DNA of 64,000 nt, taken from Dromaius novaehollandiae. Taxonomy: Eukaryota > Chordata > Aves > Casuariiformes > Dromaiidae. Within the stretch, counting starts at the first letter, position 1. Each line of letters starts with the position of its first letter. The notes beneath the pieces were generated by a model. The model did no database searches. It was not told the DNA's origin and saw nothing but the letters and a program-made list of their open reading frames with translations. Location of the stretch: positions 206,939,336 through 207,003,335 of the forward strand of contig NC_088098.1 in NCBI RefSeq assembly GCF_036370855.1. The letters run 5' to 3'. Below, piece by piece: positions 1-10,660 of the stretch. Position numbers and translations under genes: made by a program.

Positions 1-3000
1 ATGGGTGGGAACAAAATTAGAAGTACAGACTTGTTAGGATTACATCATCTTAGAAGAGGCAATGTAAAAGCCATAACTCCTGAGAAAGCTAAACCTGCTG
101 GCAAGGTCCAGAAGCTTTCATCAACAGCAAGATAGCAACCACACCCAGGACTGCCTGTCTCCAGTAACACAGCCATATTTTGGAAGGAATGGGAAGAGGA
201 ACGAGATATTCTGGATTAAAGGTTTGGCCAGGCCAGTGGGGAGCCCTATTTGATAGACAAGGCACAGTTACAGCTGCCCCCCAGCTCTCATACACTCCGT
301 GAGGCCAGGCGGCATGGCATCTGCCTTCACAGAGCTACACAGCAAATGCCTACACTGAACCTCAATACTCTTCACAGCCTAAGCAAACAAAAAGGCACTT
401 CTCTTAGGCTATAAAGAATATGATTTGTTTCATCCTTGATGGCTACGTGAGGATGAGATGACATCCTCAGGAAGCGCCTTTTTCTCTGCACTGGCTATAG
501 AGTGGAGCCAAGATGTCTACAGTCGGTGACATAAACCTTGGACAGGCTCTGACATATTCCTGCAATCAATCAGAGGTATTTAGTGCTCTTGTAAAATCTA
601 ATGCGTTGGCTGTTCTAGGGAAGAGCAAGTAGGTCTTTCTCCAAGCTCCTTTCAGGCCTTGGCCTTGCTATTGAAATACATGTTGAGACTCATGCTAGGC
701 ATATGTGTAATACCGTATGTTTCACATATATTGCTACTGTGCTACTTTTGGTCTCTGGGAAGAGATCTGAATGTGAAAAACACAACAGAAGATGCACTAT
801 CACCAGTGCTATGATCCCTTCACTGCCTTGCATATATAACACTGCTTCTGCTGTTAGTTTACTGAATTGCTTCTGTATACTACAGTCAGTACAGAACATT
901 ACCTTTAAAAAATAAGAGAACCGGTAAGATACTGGCCTTAAAATATTGCTTTAAATAAATGGGTGGCTGGTTGGGATCTCAGATTGAATTGAAGTGCAAA
1001 ACTCTAGGTCTCTGGAGAGCAGACCTTGGATACTTCTGATTTTGCAAACAGTTTAAAAGAAGAAAAGAGATTGACTTTGCAGACTCTACTCAGAGCATCT
1101 ATTCTGTGCTTTGCTGTGTAACTGTTACCAATTACTTACACCATCTGATTTAACTTTCTTGGGAGGTGGCAGTAACTTGTTTGTGGCTCTGCAATGGTTG
1201 TCATATATCACAACTGCTGAGGAGGTATCCAGTCCCTGATCCTATGGTTCATCAGGTAATATTTACAGTGCATGCTCAGCTTCAGTGTTGTAATGTCTCT
1301 TGTTCAGACCTTTTCCCACTCAGTAAAACTAGAGATCTCTGCGTAGGTACTGTGGCTCCCTAAACAATGCAGCAGAAGAATTGGGTATTGAAAGAACAGA
1401 ATTCATTAAAGTCAGCACCTTAAATGGGGACTTTCTTAAGATAAACAGTAACTAATGACAAAATATGAGGTTTAGGCACTGCTCCCCAAAGAGCATTAAA
1501 AGCCTATTTATGTTTTAGATTTGTAGCCATGAATCTTCTCTTGGATGCAGGCACCCAATCCAAGCTAAGCTTGTTCTCTCTCTCTTAACCTTAGTACTAG
1601 CTCCTATGAGACTGAGGTTTTAGTCCTTCTTCTGTCTAATAGGCACCAGGATTTGAAGTCAACTGCCTCACTCCCACAAGAGTGCTGCAGTCGCTGTTTT
1701 GCTGCCCTGAGACTCTTGCAAATTCTCCTCAATTTTCTTTTGCATAAACGATCACCTATTCAGGAAATCAGAAGGCGAAACACAGGGCCTTTCAGTCCTG
1801 TAGTAAAGCACTAGAGCAAGAGCATCATCAGTCCAGCCTTGCTTTCATGAGGCTGTACTCACTGGTGGAATAGCTGACCCTGGTCACCACCTTGCTCACC
1901 AGCTGGGACATATGCCTAGGAATAAGCTCTGTCAAGATTTAAACTTGGCCTCCAACATCTCTTCTGGGTGTTTTAACCAAGAGCTACAGCATACGAGGCA
2001 GACTTTCCCACATTTTTTCTCTCAGGCTTGCCTTTGAGTACACCCAGCTGGTGAGGTCACAAGAATAAACCCAAATTATTGAATTCTGCTCAGAAAAGGC
2101 CTGTCAAACCTGAAATGGTTCTGTTTAGAGTCAACAGCAGACACTCAGGATCCAAGAGAATTTAGGAACTTCCAAGTTTTGACTTCTGGCATTTGGGTCC
2201 TTGTGAAACCAGTCCATTTGGTTGGCTTTCCTCTGAACCTAAAATCCATTCATTGACTTTTCTTTTCAAAGATGAATTCTATTCAAGGAACAGCAAAGTG
2301 TGAGAAGTACTTACAGTCGCTTTGAGCAGCAGTCTGTGCCTGAAGCCATGATGTGGTGCTCTCAATATCCTGTATGCAGCACCTAAATGAACAGGAATTA
2401 TCTGGAGAGCGTCTGGTGTCACATATTGCCAAGTCAGAGCAAAGCAATCGCAGCAGTGTTCTCACCATGAACCCCCAGTCCTATTTTTTCCCCAGTGCAA
2501 TGCGGTGCATTACAACTCCACGTGTTTAGAGCTGACATGTTTCCCTAAGCCTGATGTGGAGCACTCTGAGGCCTACCTGGCAGAGATTGTAGAGATTACA
2601 GCTGGTAAAGATTGCCATTAAGAGTAGGCAGGCTTAAGACAGATAACACCATGAAAACTGAAAGGGGGGAGAGAGATGTGAATAGTCAAGAATGTGCATT
2701 CATTGCACTCCAACCATTCCTGCCCAAGCCCTACCCCCACTGGGCACCAGCTCTATCCATGCCATGTCTGCACTGCTCGTAAACAGCTGTGTGGTGGTGG
2801 GATTCGCCACCACCCACGAGTGGCAGCTTGTCCAGGACCAGGACCCCTTCCCTCTATTTCTACTTAAAATTTTTAACTGTGAGGATGGCAAGACAAAGTT
2901 ACTAATGGCAAACTAATGCAGGAACAGATAGGAGAGATGAGGTCAAGCTACTTAATGTGCGTGTTTTTGTGTGTGAGCAGCGTGAGTTACAAGGACAAAA

Positions 3001-6000
3001 GTGAGATGTGGCTGCTTGGGTTGCGTTCATCACAGGCGATGGGCCAGGGAGAACAGGAAAGAAAGGGAGGGGAACGCAAAGTTCAGTTTCAGTTACTAAT
3101 ACTCAGTAGCAATGATACAGAAACAGGCAGAGTCTTGCCAAGACAAGGCAAGTTTACAGAAGTGTTTGCAGAACACACCTTCTTGCTGTGACCCAAGTCT
3201 GCAAGTGAGCATGAAACACCCTGTTCAAAAAGCCTCCAACTTCTGCAGATAAGAGTCGTGCTTATGTCCAGTTGTGGAGTTCAGCATTCAGCTGAAGGAA
3301 GTGACCACCACAGACCCTGAACCAGCCAACTCTGTAAACAGGCAGTTTGATATTCCTAATCAGTTATAGAAGCTGCTTAAACTTCAACTGGGAAAGAAAA
3401 AAAAAAGAAAGAAAAACAGATCAAAACTGAGGAAGGGAACGAACTTTGCAAGGCTCAATCCACTATAGGAAAAGCTACAGTCACAGCTGAAAACTGATGT
3501 TATAAGAGAAGACTGCCTCATCCCTAGTCTGTGCCCCAGACTCCATGCCAAGCCTAGCTCAGACAGAGGTTATGATTCTGATGGTAAAATTACAGGCAAA
3601 GTCCTCTGGACTTTATTACACAAGAAATCAGATTTCATACCCTGCTGTTGTATGGGATATTGCATCTATAGATCTCAGAGCAAATGCCTTTCATCCATTA
3701 TCCACATTTTATAAAGAAGAAAATGTGCAGAAGTTGGGGGATAGGGATTACACTTTCAAGGTCATGAGCTAGTGACAGAATTGGGAAAAAAATGTAGGTT
3801 TCCTGAGCTCTGTCCTTCTGCTCTCTGCACTTACACAGCCCCACATAAGCAAAAGGCTCCCCTGAGGTCTTGGAAGCTAGAAATACTGTGAATTTGTAAA
3901 CAAGAGTTAAGCAAGAACCAACCTGGTTGATCCCACTTTTGTGTCAAGAGTTCATTGTTTTCCAAGTTGTTGTTCATTGTTTTCATTTGAATCAGAGTAA
4001 ATTCGCTTCTGCCCACATCTGAAAGAAACAATACTGAGCATTCAAAACTCTTCCAAAAAAAGAATTGCCTCTACCACTAGACAAACACTTTGAACAGCAT
4101 GTTAGTCCAGAAACTCGGGGCAGGTTATCTCAATGGCTAAGAGCACTCTTTGCTGGCTGATACTGGCTAGAACTTTCTAAGTTAAGCAAACATTATACAT
4201 TAATCTGGCATCTTGGTGGAACTGGGAACCGATCCTATGGCTTACCTTGTTTTTACTGACTTTGAGCACTGCACTACCAAGATGCTGCCAGAAAAGAAAG
4301 TGTTTTGCATTTCAAATTGGTCAGGGTGATATTTTGCTGTTTTGCTCTCCTTTTAAACTATTCCCCAGGTTCCTGGTTTGGAAGCTCAAGATAAATTAGG
4401 GGAGTCTATGTTTTCACATTGGCTGCTCTATTCCTTACAACCCCATTTATAAAAAGTACTTTGTGGTATCTTCAACATTTCAATAACAAAAATTTTAAAT
4501 CCAGAAGGGTCTAGTCTAATCTAATCTAATCTTTTGAACAAAACAGCTCATAGAGTTTCACCCTGTCCCCTCAATATCGTCTGCCTGCCATCATAACACA
4601 TCAATGTAATATAGTAAGGGCAGGGTTTTCCAAGAGATGTGCCTAAGACAAGCGAGTGAATCACCTTCCAGATGTACCTGTCGCTGTCCAGTGAACAAAA
4701 AAGGAGCCTTAAAGATTTGCTTAGACTAAATACCCACATGAAGCCTTTTGAGAGTAATTCAACCTGAGCGCTAAATATCTAAAGTTAGGGGAGAACAGCA
4801 CACAAACTGAGGACTCAGAAAGAAAATATTGATAAATATATGAGCTAAAATAGAGGAGAAAACTAGCAGAGCTATATGGATCCCAGTTCCTAATGTAGTA
4901 CTATTGCACTGAAAGTTGCAGTTTCAGTTGACTTTTATACAGACAAGTTCATCTCTACTTCACTCTGCCTGATAAGGTCACTTGTGGAATACTTAACTGG
5001 TTTCTTTGTTTCACATCTACATAGAAAAGACAGAGAAAATGCTAAGACAGATTCCACTGTGATGTGTGGATGACAGGCTCTTCCTTCTGGTCAGGCAAAA
5101 TAATGCTAGTTTTCAGTTTCTGGGCACTGTGCTACTGGTACTCCTCTCAGACAGGCAGTGAGACTGACTGAATCACTGTCAGCTAGCATTAAGAAAAGGC
5201 TAAATTTAGCTTAGCTATTAGTGGAAATGGCTAACAAATAAGACAGTGCGATATTTTTGCCTAACACTGGATGCAACCATAGCCAGAACTATGGCCTGGT
5301 TGCTAATCTGTATGTAAATACTGCGCAAGTAAAATTAATTGTTTTGTCCAAACTCGAAACATTCGATCTGGGAAAAAGAAGAGAGCTTCCATGGAAATCA
5401 GCCTGCACGCAAGACACCGAGGTCAGGAAGCGTGAGCCCTGTGCGTTTCAGAGTGTCACTGGCTTTTGCAGTGTCCTCCCACCCTACCGAGTTGCCGAGT
5501 TCCTTTCGGGTGACATCACGTCTCTTGTGGAAGCAGCACTGAGATCTCAGCCGAGAGCTGTAGGCACGGCTAAGGCGATAGTGCAAGAAACAGTAAACAG
5601 AAAATGCACATTCAAAACCAGTGTCTGTCAGACAAAACAAATAGGAACGTGGAATAGCACGTGCCAAGTGCCATTTTGCAGTGCTGGTCCAGGCCCTCTG
5701 ATGTCTGGCAAAGTGACCACAACTTGCAGCGTTAGAGGAAGGTCATCACAACCCGGGCCAGGCATCTAGATCAGGTCCTCACCCTGTACCTTTCCTTGTG
5801 GCAATTCCTCTGACTCCTGCGATTTTTCCCTCTGGTGTGCATAGGTTACAAGATCTCTCCCTCATTGCAAAGCAGGAGCTTACGCCTTTTAAGTCCACCC
5901 TGAAGGGGAGCTCTGAAGGAGTACGGGAAGATGGCAGTCCAGGGGATGTGACTGAACGCAGAAGCAAAAAGTGGTGGAAGTCAGCAGGGAAGAGGTTAAG

Positions 6001-6729
6001 GGCTGGGACAGCTTTGGGCGTATGGCTGAGAAGCAGCAACAGAAACTTTTTACTGCACCAGAGCAGCAGAGAGGGTGTGACGGAGAGCTAACAGCGCAGG
6101 ATGGCCTCCTAGGAAAGCAGCACTGCGCTGACTCACGGGCTGAGTCAGAGCCTTGCCAGACCTCTACTCTTTTCCCAATCAAGGAAGCAGCAACTTCCCA
6201 CAAACTTCTTTTAAGGCTGCAGTTTGGATTCTGAGCATTCCTGCACTAAGCTGCCACTCGTGACGATCCCCTGTGCCCGTCGCTGCCTGTAACCCGGCGG
6301 GAGGCCCAAACCTTCAAAGCACAGGGCGTCCCGAGGGAGGAAGTCAGTGCTGGGGCCTCTCCCAGGCAGAAATGGAATTTTTTGCTGCTCAGCCCAGGCA
6401 AGCTATGCCCTGTACGGCAACAGACTGGCTCTCTCAGGAAGGGAGCCAAGGGGAAAATTCAAGCTCAGAGATTTCCATTCTGGCATTGACCCTCTACCCC
6501 GCTCAGGAAAAACACTCAAATGCTGCCCATGGTACTGCACCGCTTTGGAAGAGCAGAGTGCATGCCCTGATTCTGTACCTCAAGGGAGGGCAGAAGATCT
6601 CACAGTCTGCAGTGTCAGACCCAAGAATTCAGGAAAGAAAACTGCCTTGGCTAAAACCCCATCCTGACTCAGGAGCAATCAGTGAAAACCAGCAAATAAA
6701 AATAAGAGGAAAATGTTACAAACGGAAGA
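1..6729. other. Intergenic, no supported gene
   Basis: I see no coding exon with both splice sites and a recognisable protein. The open frames here, the longest being 170 codons at 5257-5769, have no family resemblance and no consistent splice context. The stretch holds a short (TCTAA) run at 4511-4530, an inverted repeat at 4204-4289, a candidate but unproven minus-strand exon at 2315-2382, and a slightly CpG-richer part at about 5.4-6.6 kb with paired AP-1 sites. By human gene order (established knowledge), ENDOD1 and SESN3 would be expected further left, but no exon of either is recognisable. Confidence 0.6.
6128..6148. promoter_or_regulatory. Paired AP-1 (TRE) sites in inverted arrangement
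   Basis: TGACTCA at 6129-6135 and TGAGTCA at 6141-6147 are two perfect AP-1/TRE heptamers. They form perfect 8-bp inverted arms separated by CGGGC. The left copy, preceded by GC, also resembles a Maf/NF-E2 half site. The site lies in a locally GC-richer part of the region upstream of CWC15. Regulatory function is an inference from motif pairing only. Confidence 0.35.
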
Positions 6730-8165
6730 AAGAGGAAATAGATAGTGAAGAGTATATATGAGAAGCTTTAAAGAACAGAAAAATGACACAGGAAGCAGGA
6801 AAAAAATCCCTGCATTGGCAGGGCTAAAGACAATAAAAGGGAGTTTTTAAAGTACATTAGGAACACAAGAAATCTTTACAATGTTATAGGCCAAGAAGTA
6901 GATGGAAAAAACATTAACAACGATCCAAACAGGCAGAAGTCTATAAATGTTTTTGTCCTCTTTTAGGAAGTAATGTATTCTGCAGTCCTTCAATAATTTC
7001 AAAGAAGGATCAGCATTTAGGAGAGATACTTACTGCAAAAATACATGCATCCTAGAGTACTGAATGAGATAACTGAAGAATATTGGTCTCCTCGTGTTAG
7101 TATTTAATAAACTTTGAGTATTGGGGAAACTCCAGAGACTAGAAGAATGTGGACATTGTGGGAATGTCATTCTTCAATAGGAGCATGAGTTTACTTGATA
7201 AAGTAACTGTGTAAATGTAATGAATTGAGAGATTGCAAAATGTTTCATTTGTATGAGTGTCATTCTGATTGCAAAATGAGTACTATCCAGCATATCTAAT
7301 ACCCCCTTCTGAGTGTATTAGAACTACAGACATCTCAAAAAGCAGTCACTTAACACGGTTTCCTAACAGGACCCCACAGGGATTGACACTGTGGTCTCTG
7401 CTATTCCACATTTGCCCCAGTGATCCAGAAATCAATATAAAATCACACTGAGAAAAACTACCATAAAGAAGTTCAGACAGTAATTAAGAGGCCATGCTAA
7501 TGACACCAGCAAGGAATTTCTTTTCAAGCCAGATGCATTTAAAACAACCAAATATATTCATTCATCTAGGAACAAAGACCACACAAAACTTTCTAACCCA
7601 CAAAGCAAGAACTTTGAGGAGGATTTAAGAATCACCACAGACATGCCTCTGAACTTGAGCACCCAGTGTAGTGGAGGGTGTGGGAAAAAGGCCAGTGTGA
7701 TCCTTACATATATAAACAACCGTGCAGAAACCTGGGGGAGGAATGTGACCTAGACTCTCTAGCCCACAGTAGTGGGACTGATGTTGAAATACTTCATATA
7801 TTTCTGATAATGACAAATTGGAGAGAACGTAGAAAAGAGCCCTCAAATAATTCATGAGAGGAAGGAAATGCTTCTAAGAGACTAGAAGAGTCCAGTCTGC
7901 TTACTTTATCCAACGGCAGTTGCAAGAAGACTAGATTACAAAGTATAAATACCTAGTGAGAAAATGTTCTTTTTAAATTGCAGAGAAAGGCACAGCAGGC
8001 ATCAGTGGTTGGGAATAAAGCCAGATAAACTGAAATTAAGGTGCAGTTTTGAGCCACGAGGATAATTAACTACTAGAGGAAATTATCAAGGGAAGTGGTG
8101 CATTCTCCTGCTTCTTGTGTTTCCATAAAATACAGAATACCTTTCTAAGAGGTGCCACAGCCAAA
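6730..8165 (+). mobile_element. Old CR1/L3-type LINE fragment (reverse transcriptase to 3' end)
   Basis: The stretch reads like the second ORF and 3' end of an amniote CR1-clade LINE, heavily mutated. About 7045-7080 corresponds to the 'PRVL.E' region before the reverse transcriptase domain. Bases 7368-7412 translate as RTPQGLTLWSLLFHI, a degenerate form of the family's SGxPQGSxLGPxLFxI motif. The 7620-7960 stretch follows the conserved post-RT region, and about 7980-8165 follows the terminal part, with phrases such as 'ataattaactactagaggaa'. Many stops and indels mean no functional protein. The assignment rests on remembered family sequence, not a search, and the ends are approximate. Confidence 0.7.
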
Positions 8166-9160
8166 ATGCTCAGTAGAAGGATAACTGAAGGTGCATCCAT
8201 GGCGCAAGCTACAGGCCACTGTGTGCAAAGGGATCCAGAGCACATGGCTATAGGAAGAAAAGTCTTTGCCTAGACCTGTTCTGTGATTAGAGCTACCATG
8301 GGAAGGCGGAAGACCTGAGTTTTTGTCTTTATCTGGTTGCTTATTTTATCTGATTACACTTTCATACATAATCCTAGTAACGGGGCCTGGGATTCAGGAA
8401 TTCTCATTGGCAGATGAGAGTTGACTGGTGCTCCCTCTCACATATACACTCTCAATTAATCCTTAATTCCTTTCTGTGCAGTGGGTCAGCTTCAAAAAAG
8501 GGGTAGAGTGTGCCTAAATACCAAAGCAGCCTAGAGGTGGATGACTGCTGGGGCACTAGTTCTCCAAATGCGGGGTCAGCGGTGCAGGGGACAGGGATGT
8601 ACCCTGAAGGAAGGAAGGTGTTATGAGAGGAGAACCCCCCCAAGGCTGCCTCCCTTCTCCCCATCCCTCTCTCTGTGCAATGCCAAGCTGAATGAGGCAG
8701 GGGTTGTGCCACCTCAGCTGTCCCAAAATTCAGGCAGCCTATACTGCCTCTTCATGGAGGAGCCCAGGTGTGCTAGGGAAATGCAAGAGGAGCTTCGCTT
8801 CCCAGAAAGGGTGCAATTATTTTGGGTATCTCCACATAGGTAGGGACCAGCCAATGTGAGAATAAGGGGTAAGCCATGGCAGATGGGTGAGCAGATCCTA
8901 GCTAATGTGCCATCACACGTTGAGGGGCTGCGGAGCGGGGCCAGGCAATGAGGCAACTCTGACCAAGCACTCTGAAATCTGACTGCTATTGGCACAGCCC
9001 TCCTCACTGAACATACAACTCCAGGGGCAAAGGAGGTTTAAAACAAGCAGTCAGTGAGGGGTTTAGCACTCTTAAGGTTGTGCAGAAAAGCTGAGCAATG
9101 GGAGCAGGACGTCAACCAAAATCTTTGTGATTGATAGCTGTGAGCCTCTTCTTTAAGGCA
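8166..9160. other. Intergenic, nothing recognised
   Basis: Single-copy-looking sequence between the CR1 remnant and the MIR-like fragment. Open frames on both strands overlap each other and have no recognisable product. Confidence 0.5.
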
Positions 9161-9240
9161 GGAGAAGGCTGGGGAGGGAAATGGAGCTGGAACACCCCCT
9201 CCAAGGCAAGCACTCTAACCCCTAGATTATCACACAGAAG
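9161..9240 (-). mobile_element. MIR-like tRNA-derived SINE fragment, reverse
   Basis: Read on the minus strand, the segment contains 'tctaggggttagagtgcttg' followed by a stretch ending in a B-box-like 'gttccagctcc'. This is the order seen in the tRNA-like head of MIR/CORE-SINE elements. It is short and diverged, and a profile search would be needed to fix the subfamily and ends. Confidence 0.4.
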
Positions 9241-9803
9241 TAGGCGACTGTCCTACCAACAGCACTGTTTTAAAAGAAAGCACTGACCAAAGCTGTGTGA
9301 TACTGAGAGGTTGATCATGGTATCCATGAGTGCTGGACATGGTCTGAGAATAATTACTGGATGAAAGCTCTCTGAGCACTTGAGCTAGGGAATATCTTGT
9401 TTCTGGATCCTGAAGCACCTTGGTGTTGTGGGAGACAACTCTGGCCAAAGACATTAAGCCATTCCCTTCTTTGAAGAATCATTTTATCTACTCAAAGCAG
9501 GGATGGTGGCAGCATTTCGGCTACGAAACTGTGAATAACACCCATTACCACAGGCTAATGCACTGATCCGATGATGCTCAATTCCTGATGCACCAGGGGG
9601 ATCTTGGCTCCTCTGAGAGGTTTGATCTTCACTCTAAGGCGCCTGCAGTGAAACCAGCAGCGAACCCATTTCACGGGGCGCAGACTGAGGCCTGCAGGGC
9701 TGAGAGGGCAAAGCTGGATGCCTCGCTACCCACCAGCCAGCCCGCAGGAAGCGTTGCAGGAATCTCTGCTTCATTCGCACAGCCCCCGAGCGCAGCCTCA
9801 AAT

Positions 9804-10085
9804 TCACGGCCAGCTGCTGAACACAGCCAGCGCAGAAACTCTAACGTTGCCCGAAAGCGGTAGCAACCCCCTCCCCCCCGCTGCCCGCCCGCGGGATGGT
9901 GCCAGCCTCGGGCCGGGAAGGGCGCAGCTGGGGGGCGCAGACCCTCGAAGAACAACCCTCGGGGAGCCGCGGAGAAGCCGCCTGCAAGCAGCCCGGCTGG
10001 GCCTCGGCCTGACCCCCGCCCCGGCCCCGGCCCCGGCCTGCCCCGGGGCGGTGAGGTGAGACGGGAAGGCGGGATCGGCCGCCAT
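9804..10085 (-). other. Possible divergent ORF or first exon opposite CWC15
   Basis: A 93-codon open frame begins MAADPAFPSHLTAPG with a strong start context (G at -3 and G at +4). Its ATG sits inside a YY1-like ATGGCGGC motif, as in many real vertebrate first exons. The remainder is arginine/alanine/glycine-rich GC-driven sequence, no good splice donor follows, and I recognise no protein. A noncoding divergent transcript of the CWC15 promoter is an equally good or better explanation. Confidence 0.2.
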
Positions 10086-10660
10086 CGCTACACAGGCAAC
10101 GTTGAACCGAGCGCCGTGGCACCCACTTCCGCCTCGGTAGCCCCCACAGTGTGTTCCCGCCTCGCCGCCGTCACGTGGCAGGCGCTCTCCGCCCGCCCGT
10201 CCGCCCGTCCGCCCGTTGTCTCTCTCTATGGTAGGTTCTCCGGCGGCGGCGGCCTTCCGTGCGGTGTGTCTATGGTTCCCGCGCGGTGCCTTGTGGGCAC
10301 TCGGCGGGATTATGGTGGTGGTGTAGGGCCTGGTTGCGCAGGGCGGGCGGGTGCCGCGGTGTAAGTAGGCGGCGGGGTGCGGGCCTTGCCGGGCAGCGGG
10401 CGGGCTGGGCTGCCTGGGGGCAGGGGGTGTGCCTGGGGAGGCCCTCGGGGCCGCGGAGGGGGGGGGGGCTGGGGTGATCGAGGAGGGGCCGAGATGCGGT
10501 TGGGCCAGGGAGCGCTGCGGCGTGAAGGGGTCTGGGGAGGGAGAGCAGCCGGAGAGGCGAGCAGGGGGCGATTTGGGGGGCGGCTGTGCTGGGGAAGGAG
10601 GGAGAGCGGCCGGAGAGGAGAGCGGGGCGGGGGGAGAGGCAGTTTGGGGGGAGGGTGAAA
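9840..10660. promoter_or_regulatory. CWC15: CpG island and promoter of CWC15, probably bidirectional
   Basis: The stretch is strongly GC- and CpG-rich and ends the A+T-rich sequence on either side. It contains a perfect ETS-type site (ACTTCCG, 10125-10131), an E-box CACGTG at 10172-10177, a YY1-like GCCGCCAT around 10078-10085, and a tandem CCGCCCGT run near 10191-10215. No TATA box is apparent, which fits a housekeeping splicing gene. C-rich plus-strand sequence at about 9.98-10.05 kb and G-rich sequence at 10.38-10.66 kb give mirrored strand skew, suggesting transcription in both directions. The CWC15 start site is inferred to lie somewhere in about 10200-10315. Confidence 0.75.
10228..10360 (+). 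other. CWC15: CWC15 noncoding first exon (5' UTR), approximate 5' end
   Basis: The 3' end is fixed by a consensus donor GTAAGT at 10361-10366, the first good plus-strand donor below the promoter. Joining it to the acceptor before 12749 gives a short leader and then the CWC15 ATG. The 5' end is a guess. If transcription starts upstream of 10228 the exon carries two upstream ATGs, at 10228 and 10272. Confidence 0.5.

Noticed and set aside
5257-5769. 170-codon plus-strand ORF
   Set aside because: Composition and sequence look random, a 67-codon frame overlaps it, and there is no family resemblance.
1-9800. ENDOD1, SESN3 or KDM4D exons expected from human gene order
   Set aside because: No stretch resembles these proteins on either strand. 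KDM4D is, to my knowledge, a mammalian-lineage gene and would not be expected.
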